From: an uncultured Mollicutes bacterium
GTDB lineage: Bacteria > Bacillota_I > Bacilli_A > RFN20 > CAG-826
Length of the DNA: 5,933 nt
NCBI GenBank assembly: GCA_900550795.1
Contig: URTN01000055.1
Coordinates: 1-5,933 of the forward strand
Reading direction: 5' to 3'
Shown piece by piece: positions 1-5,933 of this stretch. The translations under genes were made by a program, and so were the position numbers. The stretch's first letter is position 1. Every line of letters begins with the position of its first letter. The notes under the pieces are model-generated. The model was not told the DNA's origin, made no database searches, and saw only the letters and a program-made list of their open reading frames with translations.

Positions 1-26
1 GACATATAGTATTTATTTAGTAGTAT

Positions 27-46
27 TAATATATAATTATATATTA
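27..46. repeat. Perfect 20-base A/T-only palindrome at the aspS stop codon
   Basis: TAATATATAATTATATATTA is its own reverse complement. On the minus strand its first three bases are the aspS stop TAA (46-44). No T-run follows, so it is not a standard intrinsic terminator. Positions 1-43 otherwise hold only A/T-rich DNA with no gene I can support. Confidence 0.6.
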
Positions 47-1783
47 CTTTTCTAAATCGACTTTGATTCCAACTGCTTTTAATTGGTCTTCATCAACTTT
101 AGATGGGGCATGTGACATTGGGTCAATGGCCGAGAGGTTCTTTGGGAAAGCCTCGACATCCCTAATGTTATCGGTATGGGCCAAGATCATGGTAAGCCTA
201 TCAAGTCCAAAGGCCAATCCACCATGTGGCGGAGCCCCATACTTGAAGGCATCGATGAACCAGCCAAATTTGGCGGCGACATCTTCATCAGAAAGTCCTA
301 ATAGCTTGAATATCTTCCATTGGATATCATGGTCATAGATTCTTAAAGTTCCTCCACCAGCTTCATATCCATTGATAATAATATCATAGGCATAGGCCAA
401 GACTTCTTCCGGCTTGCTATCTAATAAAGGCAAGTCTTCATCCCTAGGTCTAGTGAATGGATGGTGTTCGGCAGTATATTTGCCTTCCTCTCCTTCAATT
501 GGATCAAACATTGGGAAGTCAACAACCCACAATACATCAAATGAATTTGGATCGATTAGATTTAGTTTCTTTCCATATAAAGTCCTTAAGGCGCCTAGTC
601 CGAAATCTATATCCCTTCTATAGGCACTAGAAGAAACTAATACCAAATCATCTTCCTTTAATTCTAGGAATGAAACTAATTGAGATTTAGTTTCTTCGTC
701 CATGAATTTATCAGCAAATGAGCCAATTAAGGCGTTATTCTCGTATTTTAAAGCAATTAAGGAAGGCAAGTTGAATTTCTTTGCCTCCATATTTAGCTCA
801 TCTAATACTTTTCTAGAAGTAACTTTTGCTTGGTTAGGAATTACTAAGCATTTGATAAATTCCTTGTTTTCAAATCCAGGGAAGCTAGTCTTGCTCATTA
901 TTCCTTTTATGTCTTTAAGCAATAATCCATATCTTGTATCAGGCTTATCAGAGCCATAATTATCCATGGCATCCCAATATTTCATCCTTCTTAAAGGCAA
1001 AGGCAAGTCAAAATTAACAACATCTTTGAACATCTTCTTTAGGAAACCTTCCATCAAAGAAAGGAGTTGATCCATATCAAGGAAAGAAGTTTCTAGGTCA
1101 AGCTGGGTGAATTCAGGTTGTCTATCGGCACGTAAATCCTCATCCCTAAAGCATTTGGCGACTTGGTAATACCTTTCAATTCCCCCAACCATTAAAAGTT
1201 GTTTCCATAATTGAGGGGATTGAGGGAGTGCATAGAAGCTGCCTTTTCTCGTCCTTGATGGAACTAGATAATCCCTAGCTCCTTCTGGAGAAGATAGATT
1301 CAAAATTGGGGTTTCTACTTCTAAAAACCCGTGTTCATCGAAATAAGAATGGAAACATTTAACTATTTCTGCTCTTATTTTTAGATTGTTTAGCAAGCAA
1401 GGACGTCTTAAATCCAGATATCTATATTGAAGCCTAGTATCTTCTAGAGCGTCGGTTTTGTCTGCAATTATAAATGGGGTAAGTTCAGCCTTGTTGATGA
1501 CTTTCAAGGAAGATACGATTACCTCTATTTCCCCAGTCTTTAGCTTTGGATTTGGGGTATCTTTCTTTTTGACTTCCCCTTTGACTTCCACTACATATTC
1601 ATTTTTGATTTCAGGAACCGAATCTGGGTTAAGTACAGTACATCCAACAATTCCAGTCGAATCCCTTAAATCAATGAAAAGAAGCCCGCCAAGGTTCCTT
1701 TTTGAAGCAACCCAGCCTAGAATAGTAACTTTTCTTCCAATGTCTTTTAATCTTAGATTTCCGTTAAAATCAGTTCTTTCCAT
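44..1783 (-). CDS. aspS: Aspartyl-tRNA synthetase (class II, bacterial type)
   Basis: This cytoplasmic enzyme attaches aspartate to tRNA(Asp) using ATP. At 579 residues it is close to the usual bacterial length of about 590. Visible in order: an N-terminal OB-fold anticodon-binding domain (about 1-105); the class II core starting near 140, with motif 1 around 148-162, QSPQLWKQ at 188-195 and motif 2 FRDEDLRADRQPEF at 212-225; the inserted bacterial GAD domain (about 285-400); EHHPFTRP at 439-446; GYEAGGGTLRI at 472-482; and motif 3 GAPPHGGLAFGLDR at 516-529. Residue 31 is Leu (RNLGG), as in tRNA(Asp)-specific enzymes, whereas non-discriminating AspRS usually has His there. I infer a discriminating enzyme, but that rests on one position. 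The ATG start is supported by a TAAGGA ribosome site five bases upstream and by the canonical N-terminus. The 8-base gap after hisS implies co-transcription. No truncation or frameshift is seen. Confidence 0.98.
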   Translation of the reverse strand: MERTDFNGNLRLKDIGRKVTILGWVASKRNLGGLLFIDLRDSTGIVGCTVLNPDSVPEIKNEYVVEVKGEVKKKDTPNPKLKTGEIEVIVSSLKVINKAELTPFIIADKTDALEDTRLQYRYLDLRRPCLLNNLKIRAEIVKCFHSYFDEHGFLEVETPILNLSSPEGARDYLVPSRTRKGSFYALPQSPQLWKQLLMVGGIERYYQVAKCFRDEDLRADRQPEFTQLDLETSFLDMDQLLSLMEGFLKKMFKDVVNFDLPLPLRRMKYWDAMDNYGSDKPDTRYGLLLKDIKGIMSKTSFPGFENKEFIKCLVIPNQAKVTSRKVLDELNMEAKKFNLPSLIALKYENNALIGSFADKFMDEETKSQLVSFLELKEDDLVLVSSSAYRRDIDFGLGALRTLYGKKLNLIDPNSFDVLWVVDFPMFDPIEGEEGKYTAEHHPFTRPRDEDLPLLDSKPEEVLAYAYDIIINGYEAGGGTLRIYDHDIQWKIFKLLGLSDEDVAAKFGWFIDAFKYGAPPHGGLAFGLDRLTMILAHTDNIRDVEAFPKNLSAIDPMSHAPSKVDEDQLKAVGIKVDLEK

Positions 1784-1788
1784 AAATA

Positions 1789-1794
1789 TCCTTA
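1789..1794 (-). promoter_or_regulatory. aspS ribosome binding site overlapping the hisS stop codon
   Basis: On the minus strand TAAGGA combines the hisS stop codon TAA (1794-1792) with the AAGGA Shine-Dalgarno core. Five bases (TATTT) follow before the aspS ATG at 1783. Ribosomes ending hisS therefore release on the aspS ribosome site, which suggests translational coupling; the coupling itself is inference. Confidence 0.8.
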
Positions 1795-3090
1795 TTCGTG
1801 ATGATGATCTTCTTCGTTAAATAATTCGTCTAGTTCCTTATCTAGATTATCCAAGGAAACTTCTTTTTGTTCCTTCTTGTCTAAATCTTTTATTTGGATG
1901 ATTCCTTTTTCTAGTTCCTCATCTCCAAATATCAAGGCCAGTTTTGCTCTAGATCTCTCGGCTTTTTTGAAATAAGATCCTAATTTAGCCATTTTATATG
2001 GCCTATCAATAGAATATCCAAGTGATCTAAGTTGTTCTGCTAAGGAGAAAGAATATTCCATTGCCTTCTCTCCTAGTGGCATTAAATAGATATCTAGTTC
2101 TTGCTTTATATCCTTTAATAAATCAAATTCCTTCATTAAAGAATAGATTCTTTCCATCCCAAGGGCAAATCCAACCCCGTGATCGATATCGCTAGGTCCA
2201 TCAAAGCTAGACAAGAGTCCATCATAATGTCCTCCACCTAGCAAGGCCCCATAATCTTTTCCTGTAGGAGAAAGCATATGTACTTCGAATACTATTTCTC
2301 CATAATAATCTAGTCCCCTGACAAGAGAATCATCGATTTCATATTCGATTCCAACTTCATTTAATATCGATAATGTATGATAGAATCTTTCTTCGCTGGA
2401 TTTGGATAAATAATCCCTCATTTTTGGGGCGCCTTTAGCAATTTCTTGGTCAGAAGCAACCTTGCAGTCAAGAATTCTAAGTGGATTTAATTTAAGTCTT
2501 TCCTTGCAGTCATCGCACATAGACTCGATTCTAGGGGCAAAATAGGCTTTCAGGGCTTCTTTGTATGCTAATCTAGATTCTTTGTCACCCAAAGTATTTA
2601 CTTTTACCTTAAGCCCATTAAATCCAAGCATGCCTAGTACTCTCATCGCAAATACTACGACCTCGGCATCTAATTCGCTTGAATCGATCCCAACTGCTTC
2701 AATCCCGGCCTGGTAAAATTGCCTATATCTACCAAGTTGAGGCCTTTCATATCTAAAAACAGGCCCAACATAATATGTTTTAAGTGGCAAGTCGTTAGTC
2801 GCATATAGCTTATTTTCGACAATTGACCTCATTACACCCGCTGTCCCTTCAGGACGAAGTGTTACGCTTCTATCCCCTTTATCGAGAAAAGTATACATTT
2901 CCTTACGGACAACGTCGCTAGAAGTACCAGTACCCCTAGAGAAAACTTCCGTATATTCTAGACATGGAGTCTCGATTTTCTTGTAATTATAAAGTTCGGC
3001 AACAATGGAGAAGATATTTTCTATATAGTCATAGCAATAACTTTCGTCCCCATATAAATCATGAGTACCTTTAACACCTTTGATTTGCAT
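1792..3090 (-). CDS. hisS: Histidyl-tRNA synthetase (class II)
   Basis: This cytoplasmic enzyme charges tRNA(His) with histidine using ATP. It has 432 residues, against a usual 420-430. The start MQIKGVKGTHD fits the family. Visible: motif 1 near 41-52; TLRPEGT at 77-83; motif 2 FRYERPQLGRYRQFYQAG at 112-129; a CxxC...C stretch (Cys192, Cys195, Cys209) in the insertion, common in this HisRS branch; the HisA motif LVRGLDYY at 256-263 with catalytic Arg258; the HisB-like motif GGGHYDGL at 285-292; motif 3 GVGFALGMERI at 305-315; and a C-terminal anticodon-binding domain from about 333. Two positions differ from what I know of the family: Gly264 after LDYY (usually Thr or Asn) and His288 where GGGRYDGL has Arg. 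The acidic tail ends in three histidines (Asp-His-His-His-Glu). Its own promoter lies just upstream, and the ribosome site AAAGGA (3105-3100) is nine bases before the ATG. It is transcribed with aspS. It is not HisZ, because the anticodon domain and catalytic motifs are present. Confidence 0.97.
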   Translation of the reverse strand: MQIKGVKGTHDLYGDESYCYDYIENIFSIVAELYNYKKIETPCLEYTEVFSRGTGTSSDVVRKEMYTFLDKGDRSVTLRPEGTAGVMRSIVENKLYATNDLPLKTYYVGPVFRYERPQLGRYRQFYQAGIEAVGIDSSELDAEVVVFAMRVLGMLGFNGLKVKVNTLGDKESRLAYKEALKAYFAPRIESMCDDCKERLKLNPLRILDCKVASDQEIAKGAPKMRDYLSKSSEERFYHTLSILNEVGIEYEIDDSLVRGLDYYGEIVFEVHMLSPTGKDYGALLGGGHYDGLLSSFDGPSDIDHGVGFALGMERIYSLMKEFDLLKDIKQELDIYLMPLGEKAMEYSFSLAEQLRSLGYSIDRPYKMAKLGSYFKKAERSRAKLALIFGDEELEKGIIQIKDLDKKEQKEVSLDNLDKELDELFNEEDHHHE

Positions 3091-3110
3091 ACTAAAAAGT
3101 CCTTTCTAGT
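3091..3110 (-). promoter_or_regulatory. hisS ribosome binding site inside a short leader stem-loop
   Basis: The 20 bases directly before the hisS ATG read ACTAGAAAGGACTTTTTAGT on the minus strand. As RNA they can form eight pairs (seven Watson-Crick and one G-U) closing a GGAC loop. The Shine-Dalgarno AAAGGA at 3105-3100 spans the top of the stem and the loop. The pairing is seen directly in the sequence. The stem is mostly A-U, so it is weak. Any effect on translation or on mRNA stability is inference. Confidence 0.45.
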
Positions 3111-3118
3111 CGTTAATA

Positions 3119-3147
3119 ATTATAGACTTCCTGAGGCTAGTTAACAA
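3119..3147 (-). promoter_or_regulatory. SigA-type promoter for hisS-aspS
   Basis: On the minus strand a -35 element TTGTTA (3147-3142, four of six consensus bases) is followed by a 17-base spacer and a perfect -10 box TATAAT (3124-3119). It begins ten bases after the relA stop codon and points at hisS. The expected start of transcription is near 3113-3111, giving a leader of only about 20 bases. This would let hisS-aspS be transcribed independently of recJ-relA. The spacing and -10 box make this the best promoter candidate in the window. Confidence 0.7.
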
Positions 3148-3157
3148 TTACAACTAA

Positions 3158-5332
3158 TCAATGAATCACTCTTTCTACAGAGTAGACACCCTTGATGCCT
3201 AGAAGCAAGGCAAAGCAATCGCTCAACACCTTCGCATCACTAACAGTAATAGTCATCGAAACGACGTCATTTAGTGTTTCTTGTATCAAGTGGGCCTTTA
3301 AATCGGTAACACCAACACCTTTAGAGGCCATTACCTGCAGTATATCATTTAATAGTCCAGGTCTATCATTAGAATAAACCTCGATATCTACGGGATATCT
3401 AGATATTCCTAAGTCTTCCTTCCAATATACATCTATTAATCGTTTTTGCTCGTTTGCAATATTTGGGCAAGACTTACGGTGGATTGTAATCCCTTTTCCT
3501 TTGGTGATATAGCCAACAATATCATCTCCTGGAATTGGGGTGCAGCATTTGCCTAAAGATATAGCTAGTCCGCTACTTCCACCAGGTACATTGACTGGAG
3601 AAGAATTATCATTGACATTGTCTTTTTTCTTCTTGAATTCAAATCCAGGTTTCTTCCTTATATGGAGGAAAGAAAGAATTGTCCCAGGGGCTGGATTTTT
3701 TTGCGAGACCATGACAAACAAATCATCTAGATTATCGAAATGGTATTCATTGCGGAGCTTATCATTATCTATTAATTTTAGTGTCTCTTCTTCATTAAAT
3801 CCTTGCGACTTAAAAGAATCAAGCAAGGAAATCCTACCAATCCTGACTTTCTCTTCTTTCATGATGGCGGCATCTTTTTTCTGAAGCGCCTTCTTGATAT
3901 GGGCTTTAGCAGAAGCCGTCTTAGCGATTTCTAGCCAGGAATTATTCGGACCAGAAGAAGTCTTTGATGTCCTAATCTCGCAGACATCGCCAGTTTTCAA
4001 GACAGTATTTAGAGGCACAAGGACCCCATTAACTACCGCTCCAATCGCACTGTCGCCAACTTTTGTATGGATTTTATAGGCAAAATCCAAAGTAGTCGCC
4101 CCGGCAGGTAAATCAATAACCTTCCCTAAAGGAGTAAATACATAGACATTCGCCCCAAATATATCATTTGAAAGAGAAGCCATATATTCGCTAGCGGTGC
4201 CATCTTGTTCCCCGGAAAGAGAGACAAAATCCCTAAACCAATGAAGTTGCTCCTCGATTTCTTTTTGCTCATCCTTCGCATTATAATGGCCACCTTCTTT
4301 ATATTTCCAGTGGGCCGCAACACCACTTTCGGCAACTTGATCCATCTCTTCGGTTCTAATTTGGATTTCATATATCTGTCCATCACCAGAAACAATCGAA
4401 GTATGCAATGACTGATACATATTCGGCTTTGGCATGGCAATATAATCCTTAAACCTACCAGGGATTGGTTTATATGTAGAATGGATAATACCTAATATTT
4501 CATAACAGTTAATAACTGTCTTAGTTATGACTCTAATAGCCAAGACATCATAAATTTCATCGAAGCTATGGCCTTTTTGATACATCTTACGGTAAATGGA
4601 ATAGATGGATTTGACCCTAGATTCCATTTTGCAAGGAAGATTGTGTTCAAGCAAAATATCGGCAATCCTTTTCTTTAGTAATTCAAGGGAGTGCTTTCTA
4701 TTTTCGTATTTCTCGTTAACTAACTTTAAAATGGAATTATATTTATCCCTTTCTAGATATTTTAATGACAAATCTTCCATCTCACTTTGGACGGAATAGA
4801 TACCTAGCCTATGGGCAATCGGGGTAAATACTTCAATTGTTTCCTTAGCAAGGGCTTTTTGTCTTTCAGGAGAAAGAGAATCCAAGGTCCTAAGGTTATG
4901 AAGTCTATCGGCAAGTTTAACAATGATGACCCTGACATCCCTTGCCATGCCTAAAAATATCTTTCGATGGTCCTCGGCTTCAAAATCCTCCGCCGTCATC
5001 TTGGATAATTTCATCCTTTGGATCTTAGTAAGGGAATCTACAATCTTGGCCACATCTTCCCCAAACATCTTCTCGATGTCTTCGATTGTTGCATCTGTAT
5101 CTTCCACTACATCATGGAGAAGTCCAGATGCAATTGTGGCAGGCCCGGACTGGAGGGATGCTAAAATATAGGCAACTTCAATTGGATGATGGATATAAGG
5201 TTCACCTGATTTCCTAAATTGACCTTCATGCTTGGCTTTGGCAAATAAATAGGCGTCTTCTATCATCTTCCTATCGTTAGGATTGCTGATATAGACATAA
5301 TACAAGGCCTTAAGGTCCTCGAAGGTATGCAT
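3158..5332 (-). CDS. relA: Bifunctional (p)ppGpp synthetase/hydrolase (RelA/SpoT family, Rel)
   Basis: Rel makes (p)ppGpp from ATP and GTP/GDP when uncharged tRNA sits on the ribosome, and degrades it otherwise. Numbered from the start used here (724 residues; B. subtilis RelA is about 734): the HD hydrolase has Arg40, His49, His73-Asp74, Glu77-Asp78 and ADRLHN at 141-146, so it looks intact. The synthetase has GRFKDYIAMPKPNMYQSLH at 292-310 and EIQIRT at 322-327. The RFKD form, not the ExDD form of E. coli RelA, marks bifunctional Rel. A TGS domain (about 394-454) includes AYKIH. A zinc-finger-like domain has Cys596-Cys597, His618 and Cys622. A C-terminal ACT domain spans about 647-724. I chose ATG 5332 because GGAGG sits seven bases upstream and because the catalytic residues then fall within four positions of Rel from Streptococcus. 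The other ATG, at 5386, adds 18 residues, has a GGG only one base before it and an in-frame TAG nine bases upstream. The gene ends in TGA. Confidence 0.97.
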   Translation of the reverse strand: MHTFEDLKALYYVYISNPNDRKMIEDAYLFAKAKHEGQFRKSGEPYIHHPIEVAYILASLQSGPATIASGLLHDVVEDTDATIEDIEKMFGEDVAKIVDSLTKIQRMKLSKMTAEDFEAEDHRKIFLGMARDVRVIIVKLADRLHNLRTLDSLSPERQKALAKETIEVFTPIAHRLGIYSVQSEMEDLSLKYLERDKYNSILKLVNEKYENRKHSLELLKKRIADILLEHNLPCKMESRVKSIYSIYRKMYQKGHSFDEIYDVLAIRVITKTVINCYEILGIIHSTYKPIPGRFKDYIAMPKPNMYQSLHTSIVSGDGQIYEIQIRTEEMDQVAESGVAAHWKYKEGGHYNAKDEQKEIEEQLHWFRDFVSLSGEQDGTASEYMASLSNDIFGANVYVFTPLGKVIDLPAGATTLDFAYKIHTKVGDSAIGAVVNGVLVPLNTVLKTGDVCEIRTSKTSSGPNNSWLEIAKTASAKAHIKKALQKKDAAIMKEEKVRIGRISLLDSFKSQGFNEEETLKLIDNDKLRNEYHFDNLDDLFVMVSQKNPAPGTILSFLHIRKKPGFEFKKKKDNVNDNSSPVNVPGGSSGLAISLGKCCTPIPGDDIVGYITKGKGITIHRKSCPNIANEQKRLIDVYWKEDLGISRYPVDIEVYSNDRPGLLNDILQVMASKGVGVTDLKAHLIQETLNDVVSMTITVSDAKVLSDCFALLLGIKGVYSVERVIH

Positions 5333-5339
5333 TGGGTAT

Positions 5340-5353
5340 CCTCCATTTGGAGG
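5340..5353 (-). promoter_or_regulatory. relA ribosome binding site (GGAGG) paired with CCTCC just upstream
   Basis: On the minus strand CCTCC, AAAT, GGAGG occur in a row. The GGAGG (5344-5340) is seven bases before the ATG at 5332, an ideal Shine-Dalgarno placement. The preceding CCTCC (5353-5349) is its exact complement, so a five-pair G-C-rich hairpin with a four-base loop would hide the whole site. If translation starts at 5386 instead, these bases encode Pro-Pro-Asn-Gly-Gly. The site decides the start; the masking is inference. Confidence 0.55.
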
Positions 5354-5412
5354 TAATGTTGTTTTTTGCTCTTCTAGATTTTCCATACCCTTCTAGTATA
5401 GGCTAAAACCAA

Positions 5413-5430
5413 AAATAATATATATTATTT
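5413..5430. repeat. Perfect 18-base A/T-only palindrome at the recJ stop codon
   Basis: AAATAATATATATTATTT is its own reverse complement and contains the recJ stop TAA (5427-5425). In RNA it can be extended by a G-U and an A-U pair, and it ends in five U residues (5415-5411). It could be a weak attenuating hairpin between recJ and relA, but with no G-C pairs it is not a convincing terminator. Confidence 0.55.
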
Positions 5431-5933
5431 CTTTTCATTACAGGCAAATTGTATTTTGAAAGAGCCTCTAAATTCATTTAAACGGAATTTCCCTTCCATA
5501 TCTAAACTAGGTTTATTCAAGATATCATCTTTTATAGAAAAGGAGAAAACTTCAGAATTCGGACTTATTTTAAAGGTTAGATAACCTAATCTATTGAATT
5601 TCAAAGCCGAGGTTGGGACATTTTCAATAACAAATGTTGGTTCTTCATAATCATGGCCAAAAGGAGCGAATTTCCTTAGGATTTTATAATTTTCCATGGA
5701 TATATCGTTTAAACAGATGCTTATTTCTTCTTTTTTTGGCTCTGTAAAAGGATGACTAGAGGCGTATTCTTCTAGTTTTTCCTTAAAGATTTCATAATCT
5801 TCTTTTTTGATGGCTACCCCTGCTGCAAAAGAATGTCCGCCTTTTCTAATAGGAAGTTCGCCTAAGCTGGAGAAGAAATCAATTAGATTAAGGCCAGGCT
5901 TACTTCTAAGCGATCCTGCTAAAATATCTTTAT
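5425..5933 (-). CDS. recJ: Single-stranded-DNA-specific exonuclease RecJ, C-terminal part (5' end outside window)
   Basis: RecJ degrades single-stranded DNA 5' to 3' in recombination and mismatch or base-excision repair. The frame is open from the window edge to TAA at 5427-5425, showing about 168 C-terminal residues; the DHH catalytic domain lies beyond the window. The visible DHHA1 part has GSLRSKPGLNLID (visible residues 6-18) and the GGHSFAAG signature (31-38), which bind the substrate and identify the family. After a linker near 56-70 comes the OB-fold-like region with the RecJ hallmark start FAPFG (about 88-92). The usual following GxGNPxP is altered to HDYEEP. An internal ATG at 5697 could be mistaken for the start of a 90-residue gene, but the homology continues through it, so it is only Met79 of this fragment. 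It is the first gene of the cluster in the window, and relA follows within 92 bases. Confidence 0.9.
   Translation of the reverse strand, partial: KDILAGSLRSKPGLNLIDFFSSLGELPIRKGGHSFAAGVAIKKEDYEIFKEKLEEYASSHPFTEPKKEEISICLNDISMENYKILRKFAPFGHDYEEPTFVIENVPTSALKFNRLGYLTFKISPNSEVFSFSIKDDILNKPSLDMEGKFRLNEFRGSFKIQFACNEKK

Noticed and set aside
1..46. Intrinsic terminator or promoter after aspS
   Set aside because: The palindrome has no G-C pairs and no T-run after it. TATAAT occurs on both strands only because of the palindrome, and no -35 is found at the right distance on the minus strand.
1458..1820. A 120-residue plus-strand reading frame across the aspS/hisS junction
   Set aside because: It is antisense to two well-conserved genes, with no ribosome site or recognisable domain.
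3091..3157. A T-box riboswitch or intrinsic terminator between relA and hisS
   Set aside because: The gap is only 67 bases, is largely filled by the promoter and ribosome site, and shows no conserved T-box sequence and no G-C stem followed by a T-run.
3140..3160. TGA at the end of relA read as tryptophan (mycoplasma code)
   Set aside because: Reading through would add only seven residues before TAG, the ACT domain ends naturally before the TGA, and tryptophan is encoded by TGG where checked.
3540..3884. A 114-residue plus-strand reading frame antisense to relA
   Set aside because: It mirrors the relA codon pattern and has no family resemblance; treated as a shadow.
4126..4440. A 104-residue minus-strand reading frame inside relA
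   Set aside because: It lies in another frame over the conserved synthetase and TGS coding sequence and resembles no protein family.
5425..5697. A separate 90-residue gene starting at ATG 5697
   Set aside because: The same frame stays open to the window edge and encodes the RecJ DHHA1 signature GGHSFAAG upstream, so this is the tail of recJ.
1..5933. A new defence, mobile or biosynthetic system
   Set aside because: The whole window is accounted for by four well-known housekeeping genes in a conserved order; there are no repeats, integrase, toxin, or unknown coding space above 100 bases.

Overview
The window is ordinary-looking chromosomal housekeeping DNA from a low-GC bacterium (about 38-40% G+C, estimated from a few lines), almost certainly a member of the Bacillota. 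Four genes, all on the minus strand, read right to left in the order recJ (3' part only), relA/rel, hisS, aspS. This is a thinned version of the recJ-apt-relA-dtd-hisS-aspS neighbourhood known from Bacilli. Tryptophan is encoded by TGG wherever I checked and relA ends in TGA, so the code looks standard, not the TGA=Trp code of mycoplasmas. A deep-branching Bacilli, Erysipelotrichia-like or mollicute-adjacent lineage is a reasonable guess, but the window cannot fix it.

Layout, in transcription order: 5933-5425 carries the last ~168 codons of RecJ (DHHA1 and OB regions). After a gap with an all-A/T palindrome comes the bifunctional (p)ppGpp synthetase/hydrolase. I start it at 5332, where there is a strong GGAGG ribosome site, rather than at the upstream ATG at 5386; it ends at 3158. 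The 67-base gap to hisS holds a good SigA-type promoter and a short stem-loop over the hisS ribosome site. hisS (3090-1792) is followed after 8 bases by aspS (1783-44), whose ribosome site overlaps the hisS stop codon. The last 43 bases are A/T-rich, hold a perfect 20-base palindrome, and show no conventional terminator.

Together the genes cover DNA repair (RecJ), the stringent response (Rel, which senses uncharged tRNA on the ribosome) and two class II tRNA synthetases (HisRS, AspRS) whose activity sets tRNA charging. No mobile element, CRISPR array, RNA gene or new system was found. The points worth a second look are small: two ribosome sites inside stem-loops, a T-box-free hisS-aspS promoter, stop codons inside A/T palindromes, missing apt and dtd, residue changes in HisRS, and unusually frequent CTAG.
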